Shown piece by piece: positions 34,258 through 44,144 of a DNA stretch of 47,263 nucleotides. Position 1 is the stretch's first letter. Every line of letters begins with the position of its first letter. Source of the stretch: Proteus sp. FME41 (GTDB lineage Bacteria > Pseudomonadota > Gammaproteobacteria > Enterobacterales > Enterobacteriaceae); NCBI RefSeq assembly GCF_014897315.1, contig NZ_JABUYL010000025.1, forward strand, positions 1-47,263. The letters run 5' to 3'. Position numbers and translations under genes: made by a program. Under the pieces are notes generated by a model that was not told where the DNA came from, did not search any database, and worked only from the letters and a program-made list of their open reading frames with translations.

Positions 34258-37200
34258 TTATTGCTTGCAGGCTAATAATGTTATTTTGAAATATCTATCT
34301 TCGCTGTCATATCTAAATACACCTGGTGTATTCGCTTTTAACGTTGTTGATGGAGAATTCCAATAAACAAAGTCTTCATAATTCCCACCATTTTTAATTT
34401 CAAAAAATTTATCATCATTTAGCCATAATCGACACCACTTACTATTATGTGTCGTCGCTATGGTGACAACTTGAATAATGCGGTCAAAAGATTGTGCTGG
34501 TATCGTAATTGTTTCTCCATTACCAAGAGAATAAAACTTAACTATGTCACCTTCGATATTCTCTACTTTTAAAGTCCCTTTTATTTCACAGTTTTTTTCA
34601 ATTATAACATTTTCTAATTTCCCAGAAGTTGCCTCTATTTCTCCTCTCGCTTTTATATTCTGAAATTCAGCAAACCCATTTTTATTAATATGCCAACCAT
34701 CAACACCTGTTTTGTAGGTATTAGATTGAATAACATTCCCTATTTTTGCATTTGTAATCGAGCCATCTTCAATAAATAAATCTCGAATAAACAATTGCCC
34801 ATTTTTGGCATACATAAATAATTCCACCTTGCCGTTAACGGGGTTGTACCAAGCGAAATTATTTGCGTTATAACCAAAGAATGATTCCAACTTACCATTC
34901 TTAACCTGAGCGCTAATGACTTGCCCTGCCGCATTGTATTTCACGTTGTTATGAACAATCGTGATATTGATGGAATGAGTGACAACACCGTCACCTGATT
35001 GATTAAAGGTGGCTTGCATCTTCTCCTGAATCATGCCTTCTTGTTTATCAAACTTAGCCTGAACTTGTGTTTTGTTTTCAGCGAAAGCCTTATCTGTGTT
35101 AGAGATGGCAGTAGAGTTTGAAATGATATCGGCCTGAGCCTTATCCATTTCCGTACGAATCTCAGTAAAACGCTGGCCGATGGCCTCATCTAGTTTAGTG
35201 ATAGATGTTTGCGTCTCTTTAATTGCAGATTTGTTGTCACCAACAGCGGAGTAAATCTCTTTAACTTCCTGTGCCCACGCTTCACTATCCGTTGCGCGTA
35301 CTTGCCATAGTTCGCGAATGCCAGCTTGAGATTGCCCATGCTTCACTAACAAACTGCGTGATAATTGAGAGTCAGCGTTACCGAGAATAATTGCGGTTTC
35401 AGCATTCCAATCCAAGCGTTCACTGAGTTGCTGACCGGCTTCTGATGACATGAAGTGTCCATCAAGCTCTGGCAATATTGTGCTTACATCAAACTCCGAC
35501 TCTCCTCGAATGAACTCAGTCCACTCAGATTGATTGCCTGTTTTATCCACCAGCCTTGCTCTAAAATAAAAAGCCACTCCTGCTGACAAACCCGCCATTT
35601 CATAAGTTTTAGATGGATAAGGAACATCAGATAACAGCATCAGTCCTTCACCGTCATTCGTTTTGCTGTACTGAATTTCAGTTTTTAACGTATCACTGGT
35701 GTTTTCACCAAATCCCCAGTCTAACTTAATGCCAAAGACTAATGGCGACGCTCTAAAGTTAACCGGTTTGGGTGGGTTCCCCATTTTTCCGGTTAACGTT
35801 TTTTCGTCAGAATATCCCCATCCGCTGGAGATCTCAGAAGCATTAATGGCTCGAACACGGACTAAATATCGACCGGCATAAACATTAGGAACCTCAATAG
35901 AGTTAATGGAGCTTCGAGGCATATTGACCCAATTGCCTTCGTTTCTACGCCATTGCGCTTCATAAGAGATTGCATTTTCAACTTGTGGCCACTGTGCTCG
36001 CATTGTTTCAATGCTAACGCCTTGGCTTACAATTGAGTAAGAGTCGATGACAATATTTTTCGGGGCTTGCTGGTTATTAGGAGGAATAACACTAATGGGC
36101 CTTTCATCAATCAATGCGCCAGAATCAACATGTTCATATTTACTGGGATCATGCTGAATGGCTGTAATAGTAAATTGATTAGACTCATTTTCTGTAACAC
36201 TGACAACGCGATATTGTTGCGCATACAGCTCTTCTGATTCGACAACCCAAACACATTCTGTCTCTGGTGTCTCGCTGTATTCCGTTGTAACCGTGATCAC
36301 CTTCCCTGATACTGTTTGTATCGTTCTTGCTTGCGATTGCCCTGAAGGAAGATTGAGAATTAAGCGATCACCACTTACAGCACTTGAAACGCGATCTAAC
36401 GTGATACTTCTGCCATTGATAGCACTCACTCGACCGCCAGTGACCTTTCCTGACAACAGTTCATCAGCAACAGCGATAATGTAACCGGGTTGCGGAATGT
36501 TCCCATCTAACCCGACAGAGAATGTCACCATTCTGTCTTTATTGTTTGTCAGTATTCCCCAGCGCCCTTTTCTGTTGGCTTCACTTTGTCGGGTGCAACC
36601 AATTGCGGTAACTTCTAATTGATTAAACCCAAACCGAGAAACTAAATCAGGTTCAAACACTGGCTCCATTGCATCAGCATATCCATTTTGCGGATCTGAA
36701 TACGAAACCAATGCTGTGGAATACTTTTCTTTACTGCTACTGCTTGAATAAATAAATTTGCCATCAATCACATTAGCTCGGGTATAGCTATAATCTATAT
36801 CACGAGGCATATCCGCTAATGTCACAATCTGACCGCCACCCCAATAGGTCATTCCTCGAAAGATGGCTGCAAAGTCACGTAACACGTTATACGCTTCATT
36901 TCTATCTTGCACATAAACATCACAGACATAACGAGGTTCTGTACCGTCACCACCTTTTCCATCGGGTACCAATTGATCACAATACTGCGCTATACGGTAT
37001 AACTCCCATTTATCAATCTGTTGTTGATTTATTCGTTGTCCAAGACCAAATCTATCGGAAATAACAATATCGTAGAAAACCCATGCGGGGTTATTGGTCC
37101 ATGCCCATTTAAAGGAACCATCCCATACGCCCGTATAGGTGCGATCAATAGGATTGTAATTTGAGGGTATTCGGATTATGCGCCCTTTCGGTTTGCACGT

Positions 37201-37926
37201 TATTTGCGGAATAGAACCGTTGAATTGTTTAGAGTCGAATTCAATATAAAGTAACGCTGTATGAGGATAGGTGAATTTAGCATCAATGACTTCAGTGTAA
37301 CTTTGCAAAACAACCGTATCACCGATTTTACTGCTATTAGCATCATTAGATACCTTTCTAACACGTAGTGACCATGATGTTGTCGATTCAGGTAAATCAA
37401 TTCTGTGTGCTCGCTCATAACCTGATGTCGTTTTTCCTTTCACGGCACTATCAATAACGTTTTTCCAACTACCACCATCAGTTTGTAAATCAATAGCGTA
37501 TTTAACTTCATTACCCACCAAATCCCCATTATCTTCTTGCTTGAATAATGAAGGCCACTTTAGACGAATTCGAATAGCCGATAATTGTGAATTGGTAAAT
37601 GTGTGAACCCACGGTGTTTTACTCGAAATCGTTGAACCAACATTGATCTCATTTTCAGCGCTAGGTAATCCTTGAATATAAGTCTGTGCTTGTGTGCCTG
37701 GTCTAAAATCCCACGTCACACCACTAAAATTTGCATTTCCTTCAGTGTCTTCTAACGGTGTGCCATCAAGAAAGATATTTTGTGCCGTTAACTCTCCGGC
37801 AAATTCACCCTCCCCCAAGGCAATGAGTAACTTTGCTTTAGCAATAGATTGTAAATCATCAGGTTGCTCAACAGGCACACGAGGACTACCACCGCCCCCT
37901 TTTTGACCGTGAATTATTTTTCTCAT
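34258..37926 (-). CDS. Phage tail tip host-specificity protein (lambda gpJ-like)
   Basis: 1222 residues, size typical of gpJ. N-terminus GQKGGGGSPRVPVEQPDDLQS with the J family's start, then the central tip domains (FKWAWTNNPAWVFYDIV, DRFGLGQR, RDFAAIFRGMTYW), fibronectin type III repeats (about 640-830; VRVRAINASEISSGWG, FYFRARLVDKTGNQS), a helical coiled region (about 890-985), and a beta-rich C-terminus with two Cys. It forms the tip of the tail and binds the receptor through its C-terminal part. Starts just after gpI. Confidence 0.93.
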   Translation of the reverse strand: MRKIIHGQKGGGGSPRVPVEQPDDLQSIAKAKLLIALGEGEFAGELTAQNIFLDGTPLEDTEGNANFSGVTWDFRPGTQAQTYIQGLPSAENEINVGSTISSKTPWVHTFTNSQLSAIRIRLKWPSLFKQEDNGDLVGNEVKYAIDLQTDGGSWKNVIDSAVKGKTTSGYERAHRIDLPESTTSWSLRVRKVSNDANSSKIGDTVVLQSYTEVIDAKFTYPHTALLYIEFDSKQFNGSIPQITCKPKGRIIRIPSNYNPIDRTYTGVWDGSFKWAWTNNPAWVFYDIVISDRFGLGQRINQQQIDKWELYRIAQYCDQLVPDGKGGDGTEPRYVCDVYVQDRNEAYNVLRDFAAIFRGMTYWGGGQIVTLADMPRDIDYSYTRANVIDGKFIYSSSSSKEKYSTALVSYSDPQNGYADAMEPVFEPDLVSRFGFNQLEVTAIGCTRQSEANRKGRWGILTNNKDRMVTFSVGLDGNIPQPGYIIAVADELLSGKVTGGRVSAINGRSITLDRVSSAVSGDRLILNLPSGQSQARTIQTVSGKVITVTTEYSETPETECVWVVESEELYAQQYRVVSVTENESNQFTITAIQHDPSKYEHVDSGALIDERPISVIPPNNQQAPKNIVIDSYSIVSQGVSIETMRAQWPQVENAISYEAQWRRNEGNWVNMPRSSINSIEVPNVYAGRYLVRVRAINASEISSGWGYSDEKTLTGKMGNPPKPVNFRASPLVFGIKLDWGFGENTSDTLKTEIQYSKTNDGEGLMLLSDVPYPSKTYEMAGLSAGVAFYFRARLVDKTGNQSEWTEFIRGESEFDVSTILPELDGHFMSSEAGQQLSERLDWNAETAIILGNADSQLSRSLLVKHGQSQAGIRELWQVRATDSEAWAQEVKEIYSAVGDNKSAIKETQTSITKLDEAIGQRFTEIRTEMDKAQADIISNSTAISNTDKAFAENKTQVQAKFDKQEGMIQEKMQATFNQSGDGVVTHSINITIVHNNVKYNAAGQVISAQVKNGKLESFFGYNANNFAWYNPVNGKVELFMYAKNGQLFIRDLFIEDGSITNAKIGNVIQSNTYKTGVDGWHINKNGFAEFQNIKARGEIEATSGKLENVIIEKNCEIKGTLKVENIEGDIVKFYSLGNGETITIPAQSFDRIIQVVTIATTHNSKWCRLWLNDDKFFEIKNGGNYEDFVYWNSPSTTLKANTPGVFRYDSEDRYFKITLLACKQ

Positions 37927-37945
37927 TAGATTATTCCAAATAGAT

Positions 37946-38539
37946 TTATTGCTGATCTTCTACATAAATACCTGCGGAAATGATGGCACCACCAATAGTT
38001 CTTTCGCCATAAAGCACTGGTACTGGGTAACCCTGAGAAACGGTATTAGTAGGAGAGCCAAATGCATACGAAGGTTTGTTTTCACCCTGATCTTGCATTG
38101 CAAGGCCTTTTGGCTGAGGTGAAAGCATTTGAATAACACCGCCGATAGCTACTGATGCGCCAACAGCAAATAAAAGGTTACTGGCCCATAATGCGGAACC
38201 CCAAGGTAGCCATATAGCGGCAGCAACAAGGACGGCACCCAAAATAGTCTGAAAAACACCACCTCTTTTGCTCCCCATCACAATGGGAACGATACGAATA
38301 ATTTCTTCTGATATCGGGAAATTAAGATCATCAACACCGATATTCTTTTTCCCTTTAAATACAGCGTATGTTAATCCTCGTGATTTACTGGTATTTAAAT
38401 ACTGTTCAAATCCATTTAAGGTACAACAAAGTGCTCTGATTGCTTCTGATGTTGTCGTAATTATGCGCTGATGAGTTTTACCAAATGTTTTGCCTAATAT
38501 TCCGCTTAACTCTATTGTTACCATTTTTTCTTCTTGCAT
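37946..38539 (-). CDS. Phage tail assembly protein I (lambda gpI-like)
   Basis: 197 residues of the lambda tail-assembly I family. An N-terminal beta-grasp-like part (MVTIELSGILGKTFGK), then a Gly/Ala-rich hydrophobic stretch (FQTILGAVLVAAAIWLP, AVGASVAIGGVIQML), ending with VPVLYGERTIGGAIISAGIY. It is needed for tail tip formation with gpK and gpJ. GGAG is five bases before ATG 38539; a second start (MVTIEL) is also possible. Confidence 0.88.
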   Translation of the reverse strand: MQEEKMVTIELSGILGKTFGKTHQRIITTTSEAIRALCCTLNGFEQYLNTSKSRGLTYAVFKGKKNIGVDDLNFPISEEIIRIVPIVMGSKRGGVFQTILGAVLVAAAIWLPWGSALWASNLLFAVGASVAIGGVIQMLSPQPKGLAMQDQGENKPSYAFGSPTNTVSQGYPVPVLYGERTIGGAIISAGIYVEDQQ

Positions 38540-38550
38540 AAAAACTCCAT

Positions 38551-38572
38551 AAAAAAACCCGCACTTGGCGGG
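38551..38572 (-). terminator. Terminator after the exported moron
   Basis: On the minus strand CCCGC, loop CAAGT, GCGGG (38568-38572, 38558-38562) then seven T (38551-38557). It is a strong Rho-independent shape between the moron and gpI. Confidence 0.85.
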
Positions 38573-38603
38573 TAGACATAAGAAATATAAGGTTATATCT
38601 TCC

Positions 38604-39080
38604 TTACTTTCTTCCTATTAAATCTTCGTTTAAATAGTTTCCTTTGAAATATCCTTTAGATGTACAGGTGTCAAATAATACCTGTTCATAAAATTTACCA
38701 TCACCTATTTGCATAGCTGGTTCTACGCCCTTTTTTTGCCCTACGTCCGTAAGTGCAATTAATTTATTGTAAGCATTTTTAGTTACAAAACTCTTAAAAA
38801 CAACCCAACCAGAATATGCTCCATAAGAATTTTTTGCGTTAACTAACCCGCAATATATATATTCAGGCTCATTATTAATAGAGATGACTCTTTCGCTTAA
38901 TTTGAATTTCGCGCTTTCCCCATCTTTTAACCCATTAGATACCCATGCTTTGATTGTTATTTCTTCTTCTTGAGTTAATGGACGATAGTCAATTTTTTTA
39001 TCATCAGATTGTTTTTGTGCATACACAAAGCTAGGTAGTGCTAATAATGTCATAATTAAAAACGATAATAGATTTTTCAC
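38604..39080 (-). CDS. Exported moron protein between K and I
   Basis: 158 residues from GTG 39080, which overlaps the gpK stop (GTGA); GAGGG lies at good distance. Signal peptide LLSFLIMTLLALPSFVYA (cleavage near residue 21), then a periplasmic part with Tyr/Gly-rich segments (YIYCGLVNAKNSYGAYSG) and a pair of Cys. Lambda has no gene at this site. It is followed by its own terminator, so it has the moron layout and may alter the lysogen's cell surface or block other phages. I do not recognise the family. Confidence 0.65.
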   Translation of the reverse strand: MKNLLSFLIMTLLALPSFVYAQKQSDDKKIDYRPLTQEEEITIKAWVSNGLKDGESAKFKLSERVISINNEPEYIYCGLVNAKNSYGAYSGWVVFKSFVTKNAYNKLIALTDVGQKKGVEPAMQIGDGKFYEQVLFDTCTSKGYFKGNYLNEDLIGRK

Positions 39081-39802
39081 GATAAACCCTCTTCATGTGG
39101 ACTTTTATTAATTCTTAAAATAATAACAGTTCTATCTCGCCAATAACCACCATAAGGAACTCGTTGACTTAATCGCCCATAAAGGTGATGCAATAACATG
39201 CCATCATCCAGAATAATACCCGCATGATTTGCAACATTGGATTGAACCTGCATAACAACCATATCACCTGTTTGTGGTTCACCTTCTACTTTCACAAACC
39301 CCGCTTCTTGCCAATTATCCATATAGCGATCTTCACCTTGCTCCCACCACGGATAATCAACACGATAATCAGGTAATACAATATTATGTGTCTGCTTAAA
39401 ATAACTCATTATTAGGCCCCAGCAATCCGTAAAACCAAGCACAAATGGACGGCCAATAAGAGGAAGTTCGCCTCGAGGAAGAATTTCACGAAAATCCCCC
39501 TCGGGGTAACTGACAATATACCAAGGGATACCCAGCGCATCACATTGAGCCTGATCTAACTCAGAAGGCTGAGTCGTAGCATCTGGATGACTATGAACAA
39601 TACCAATAACGACACCTTGGTCTTCACATAATGCATATTCTTGGGGAGAAATAACGAAGTGCTCTTGAGGTGTTTTAGCTACATTTACGCAAGGTAAATA
39701 CGTCTTTACTCTGGATTTTTGGATGATAACGCCACATGCTTCTTTGGGATATTCCTTTTTTGCATGAGAAAATATCGCCTCTCGTATTTTCTTTTGCATC
39801 AT
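39077..39802 (-). CDS. Phage tail assembly protein K (JAB + NlpC/P60 peptidase)
   Basis: 241 residues with two catalytic domains. JAB/MPN metallopeptidase: E21 in KEACG and H70-S-H72-P with S80 and D83. NlpC/P60 cysteine peptidase: C127 in TDCWGL and H193 in NHAGII. Both sets of key residues are intact. In lambda gpK this pairing serves tail assembly and may act on the cell wall during DNA entry. Starts after gpL, three bases apart. Overlaps the moron at its 3' end. Confidence 0.92.
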   Translation of the reverse strand: MMQKKIREAIFSHAKKEYPKEACGVIIQKSRVKTYLPCVNVAKTPQEHFVISPQEYALCEDQGVVIGIVHSHPDATTQPSELDQAQCDALGIPWYIVSYPEGDFREILPRGELPLIGRPFVLGFTDCWGLIMSYFKQTHNIVLPDYRVDYPWWEQGEDRYMDNWQEAGFVKVEGEPQTGDMVVMQVQSNVANHAGIILDDGMLLHHLYGRLSQRVPYGGYWRDRTVIILRINKSPHEEGLS

Positions 39803-39804
39803 TA

Positions 39805-40554
39805 TTATTTCCGTAACAATGAGGTTCCGACAAAACCACCAAAAGGAAGAGGATTATTCTTACCGAATCGAGGCACACACCCCGTTTTCAATAAACCACT
39901 ACACTTATCTAGTGATGGATCGTCAACAGGATTACCCTGCTTATCAAAATAACCATTTTGCCCTGCATAATCACACCCATCTCCCGATTTATATTGTCCT
40001 CGTAAACACCACGTACACATTGAATGTAGTTGTCGAGTAGGTATCATCACACCTTGTAAATCCATTGGGCTTGCCAGTGTAAATTCAACAAATTCATTTG
40101 TTTCTGCACTTTTACTATCAATATAAAAGACAGATACTCGCTCTTGGGTGGGATCTGCAGAAGCATTCCCATCACTAAAATTTTCTGCATCGAGATAATG
40201 AGAAAGGGTATCGTGAATAATCACTTTTGCTTTCAACATATCATCATAATGCAGACATAATGCGGTTATTGAGCTATCTAAATTAGCCACTGACAATTTA
40301 GGATTAGCACTAGATCCCGTTGTAGAGGACTCTAACCCTTCTATTTGAACTGGCCATGCCCCATATTCATTCCCTTGCCACCAAATGGACTTAGCCTCTA
40401 TTTCTCCTTTGGCCTTTTGCATCTCCTCTTCCGTGATGGGAATATTGTATGCATGGAATCTCAGAATATTAGGAACACCAAATTCTGTACCATCAACTTC
40501 AAAAAGCCGGACAGTATTGCCCGGCTCTAATTTTTGATAATCGGCTGTGATCAT
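39805..40554 (-). CDS. Phage minor tail protein L (Fe-S cluster)
   Basis: 249 residues, lambda gpL family. A C-terminal Cys-rich domain has C180 and C183 (CTWC), C194, C218 and C226, matching the cluster-binding end of lambda gpL, which is reported to hold an iron-sulfur cluster. The protein lies in the tail tip under gpJ. ATG overlaps the gpM stop by a few bases, consistent with coupled translation. Confidence 0.9.
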   Translation of the reverse strand: MITADYQKLEPGNTVRLFEVDGTEFGVPNILRFHAYNIPITEEEMQKAKGEIEAKSIWWQGNEYGAWPVQIEGLESSTTGSSANPKLSVANLDSSITALCLHYDDMLKAKVIIHDTLSHYLDAENFSDGNASADPTQERVSVFYIDSKSAETNEFVEFTLASPMDLQGVMIPTRQLHSMCTWCLRGQYKSGDGCDYAGQNGYFDKQGNPVDDPSLDKCSGLLKTGCVPRFGKNNPLPFGGFVGTSLLRK

Positions 40555-40883
40555 GATTTAAATGCCTGAGTAAAAACCAAAGAAAGGGTGTAATTTCCTG
40601 CACCGTTCGGAATGAGTTTGTGTTCATCACAACGGTACAATCCAAGTGGCTCAAGAGGCGGTTTCCAGAAAAATGACTTTATTCCTGCATGTTTATCAAT
40701 AAAGTGACGAATAGCTGAAATGTAATTTTCATCACCCACAAATTCCATTGACCATTTCTGACTGCGTGAATTTAAACCATTGCCAGAAACTTGTTCATAA
40801 CCATCCCCAAACTTGACTTTCCTTGTGTTGTAAGAGACATCTTCAGTCGGGTTTACACGCGGACACCAAGTGAATGTTTCCAT
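40551..40883 (-). CDS. Phage minor tail protein M
   Basis: 110 residues from ATG 40883, preceded by GAGGAGG. The frame extends to 40913 within the tape-measure gene, but the SD supports this start. Matches gpM: WCPRVNPTEDVSYNTRKV at the N-terminus, FGDGYEQ, FFWKPPLEP and a C-terminal YTLSLVFTQAF. It is part of the tail tip. Lies two bases after the tape measure stop. Confidence 0.9.
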   Translation of the reverse strand: METFTWCPRVNPTEDVSYNTRKVKFGDGYEQVSGNGLNSRSQKWSMEFVGDENYISAIRHFIDKHAGIKSFFWKPPLEPLGLYRCDEHKLIPNGAGNYTLSLVFTQAFKS

Positions 40884-40885
40884 TT

Positions 40886-43800
40886 TTAACGGCCTCCTCG
40901 AGTTGCATTCCAAATTAAACCACCCGGCCTAATATCTTTGGACATTAACTCTCGGTAACGACTATCAACAAATCGGCCAATCTCCGCACCAAACTGCTCG
41001 AATCCATTCGTTGATTGAGTTTCTGAATTACCGTTACCATTAATGGTAATGTAAACCTGAGGTGCTGAAGTAGCGCCCTGATTATTACCACCAACAACTC
41101 TAACCCCTAAGTTGCCATCTGCAGTTCGAGTTAATGGCATTATAGCCTCACTCCCTGCCTCGCCCATGAGTCCGAGATTAGGCGCGCCCCCCTTAGCAAA
41201 GGCAAAATAAGTGGGTGAGCTAACGATTTGATTACTATAAGAACCTAGACTTTCTGAACTATGTACCCCACCTTTAGCATGGGCAACACCACCTAAAAAT
41301 CCACCAACAGCGCCCATCCAACCACCAGCACCGGCCATTGTATTCAGGCTATTCACTATTGCCGCATTAATGAGTACATTCTGAATTGATTTCAACACAC
41401 TAACAGACCAATCTTTCCAACTGGCTTTATTATCATTTAATTTATCGCTGATCGTGTCAACCATTCCTCCCATCGCATTTTGAACAACAGAGGCTGTTTG
41501 AGCAGCGTAGTTACCGCTTTCTTGAACCCAATCTTTCATTCCTCGCGTTATACCTGCGGTCCAATTAGATTCAGCGAGCGCTATATTTCGATACTTAAGA
41601 TCTAATGCATCTAATGCTTTAGATCTGGCTTCAATATCTTCTGTTTTCTTTGCTGATTCATTGTAGATACGGTCTATTTGCTGACTTTCTTCAAAGTAGC
41701 TTTTTTCTCTTGAACTCATGCTATTGGTTTGAGTCACTAACATAGCTTCATCGTTAAATTTGACCGTGGCTTCTTGCAGTTTTTTGCGAGCGTCTTCCAT
41801 ATCACGATGCTTTTTGACGGCATCATCTGCTTTTTGCGTCCATTCTGCGAGAGCGACAGATGAGCGTTCAATCGCTTCTCTTTGCTTATCAGTCCATTTA
41901 GCACCATTTTCATGTGATGCTGCATAAAGAGAAGCGGCTTTTTCGCCTTGTGAGGCCCTAACCTTCTGAACCTCTGTTGCCACACTTAAATCCGCTATTT
42001 TCCGCTCATATTGTTCTGCGGTTCTTTCTGCTTCTTTTTGCGCCTTTTCATAGGCGCTTTGTGTTGCCTTTCCTGTTTGAAGAGATTCATTTAGCTTTTG
42101 CTGACTCCTGTATGCTTCGACCTGATTTTCAATATATTTTCTTCTAGCATCAGCAAATTCTGGTGTATTTAATAACCCGGCATCATCAGCAGAAAACTCT
42201 GCTTGTTTGACTATTTTGTCCTCACCTGACAATGAAGATAGAGTCTTATTTCTTTCTGAATTATCTATTAACGCTTGCTGTTTATCAGTTAATGTTGCAC
42301 TGGGAATACGCATTGGAATATTAACTAATGCCTGTCGAGTCGCTAAGACACTATTACCAATATTCATAATTTGATTGAATTTGGTTTGCTCGGCATTCAT
42401 TAAGAGTAGTGATTGATGGGTTTTATTTTGTTCTAAGTCCTGCTGACGTATAAGAAAATTCCGTTGGCTGTCTACCGCATTTAATGCGCTTGTTGTTCTT
42501 TCTTTCTCTTGTTCCATTTGAGACAACCGTTGAGTTTCAACGGCTAATGCAGATACGGTTTCCTTTATACGCCATTGCAATCTTTCTCTTGCTACACCTT
42601 CCGGCAAGTTATCCGCTTCACGTTGAGCACTTACTATGCCACGCTCCATGTTTTTGATTTTAGCAATTTGCTTTTCGTATTCTTCAATTTGAACTTCAAG
42701 CGTTTTCTTTATATTTTTTGACTCATCATGCGACTGCGATAAAGTCATGTTAGGCATGCGTTCTTTCAGAGTATCTAGCGTATTAGCATACTCAAGGGCA
42801 GATCTTCTCGCCTCTTGCTGGCGCTGATGCATAATATACCAAGCAGTCGCGCCCGCCATCACGAGACCAGGAACCCCACCAATTAACCCCATTGCACCAC
42901 CCAAAAGGCGTGTTCCAACTGAAGTTACTCTATTAAGGTTTTCTTGTGCTGTGCGTCTAGCTGAAATATTCCGGTTTAATGTTCCTTGTGCGGAAGCTAA
43001 GCGACGTTCAGCTAATGCTTGTTGCTCAACACTTTGTGCTGCTAACCTTGCTTGTTGAGCCCGATAGACTGCTGCCCTTGCTCTAGCCGTTGATATTTTG
43101 ATACCTTGCAATTGAGCTTGAGCATGTGCTATTTCACTTTTTGTTGCACGCGCAACCCCAATGGTTGCATTCGCCACACTCGTTGTCAGCCCGCCAAAAT
43201 AACGCGCCAGCCCTAGACCAATTAACACACCAGAAACAGAGGCTATACCATCAATATTGTTCGCGATCCCCTCCATTGCGGTTGATAGTGTGCGAGTAGC
43301 ACCTGATGTTTCATTAACATTGCCAATCCATGCCATGAACGCATTTTCAATCTTCTGTGCAGACCCACTTACCGTGGCTGGCAATTGCTCAAACTCGGCT
43401 CGTAACTGTTGCGTATTCGTCAGGATAGGAACAATTTTATCCATCGTGAGCAGTCCATTTTGCGACATTTCACGCAGACCACCAATCGTCGTTCCCATAC
43501 CATCAGCCAGCATTTTTGCTAATCGACCACCATTCTCCATGACAGCATTAAACTCTTCACCACGAAGAACACCCGAACCTAATGCTTGGCTTAGCTGTGT
43601 AATAACAGAGCTGGTTTCTTCAGCACTGGCGCCAGAGAGTTTTAATGAAGTTGCAATGGTTTCGGTAACTTTCACAACATCACTTGAGGCATAACCCGCA
43701 TCACGCATGGATTGTGCAACACGGCTGTATAGATTCGTATTCGCTGCAATCGATGTGCCCGTTCTTTGGCTCAACGTCATTAACTCTTGCTGTGCTTGTT

Positions 43801-44125
43801 TAAAATCTTCCAGCGAGGTAGACGCTAATTTTAATCGACCGCTGAGTTGACTCCATGTGTCTGCATAATTGATAAGTTGCTGTGTTGCAAAAGCTCCTGC
43901 AAATGCACCCGCAACGCCTGATACAGTATTTTTAATGGACGATAATTCACCATTTAGATCATGAATAGCGCGTTGCATTTCACGAGATGCACCACTGGCA
44001 CGTCTCCCGCCTTGCTCAATGATCCGATAATAGTTTTCTCCCATACGCGAAGCCCGCGCTATTTCAGATTGAAACGAGGAAGAATTAGCAGAAATTTTAA
44101 TAATCAGTTCACGCAGTTTTGCCAT
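40886..44125 (-). CDS. Phage tail tape measure protein (lambda gpH-like)
   Basis: 1079 residues. The N-terminus (LRELIIKISANSSSFQSEI) and a long coiled and Ala/Gln-rich body are typical of lambda-type tape measures. A central hydrophobic segment at about 400-440 (LLGGAMGLIGGVPGLVMAG) could enter the host membrane. The C-terminus has the gpH-type FAKGGAPNLGLMGEAGSEAI motif. Length scales with tail length, so the tail should be somewhat longer than lambda's (853 residues). The longest late gene after gpJ, read straight after the G/GT genes. Confidence 0.95.
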   Translation of the reverse strand: MAKLRELIIKISANSSSFQSEIARASRMGENYYRIIEQGGRRASGASREMQRAIHDLNGELSSIKNTVSGVAGAFAGAFATQQLINYADTWSQLSGRLKLASTSLEDFKQAQQELMTLSQRTGTSIAANTNLYSRVAQSMRDAGYASSDVVKVTETIATSLKLSGASAEETSSVITQLSQALGSGVLRGEEFNAVMENGGRLAKMLADGMGTTIGGLREMSQNGLLTMDKIVPILTNTQQLRAEFEQLPATVSGSAQKIENAFMAWIGNVNETSGATRTLSTAMEGIANNIDGIASVSGVLIGLGLARYFGGLTTSVANATIGVARATKSEIAHAQAQLQGIKISTARARAAVYRAQQARLAAQSVEQQALAERRLASAQGTLNRNISARRTAQENLNRVTSVGTRLLGGAMGLIGGVPGLVMAGATAWYIMHQRQQEARRSALEYANTLDTLKERMPNMTLSQSHDESKNIKKTLEVQIEEYEKQIAKIKNMERGIVSAQREADNLPEGVARERLQWRIKETVSALAVETQRLSQMEQEKERTTSALNAVDSQRNFLIRQQDLEQNKTHQSLLLMNAEQTKFNQIMNIGNSVLATRQALVNIPMRIPSATLTDKQQALIDNSERNKTLSSLSGEDKIVKQAEFSADDAGLLNTPEFADARRKYIENQVEAYRSQQKLNESLQTGKATQSAYEKAQKEAERTAEQYERKIADLSVATEVQKVRASQGEKAASLYAASHENGAKWTDKQREAIERSSVALAEWTQKADDAVKKHRDMEDARKKLQEATVKFNDEAMLVTQTNSMSSREKSYFEESQQIDRIYNESAKKTEDIEARSKALDALDLKYRNIALAESNWTAGITRGMKDWVQESGNYAAQTASVVQNAMGGMVDTISDKLNDNKASWKDWSVSVLKSIQNVLINAAIVNSLNTMAGAGGWMGAVGGFLGGVAHAKGGVHSSESLGSYSNQIVSSPTYFAFAKGGAPNLGLMGEAGSEAIMPLTRTADGNLGVRVVGGNNQGATSAPQVYITINGNGNSETQSTNGFEQFGAEIGRFVDSRYRELMSKDIRPGGLIWNATRGGR

Positions 44126-44144
44126 TTTATCCTCGCAAAAATAA

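Noticed and set aside
40886-44125. Several shadow ORFs on both strands in the tape measure region
   Set aside because: They are all inside the clear tape-measure frame and show no SD or protein similarity.
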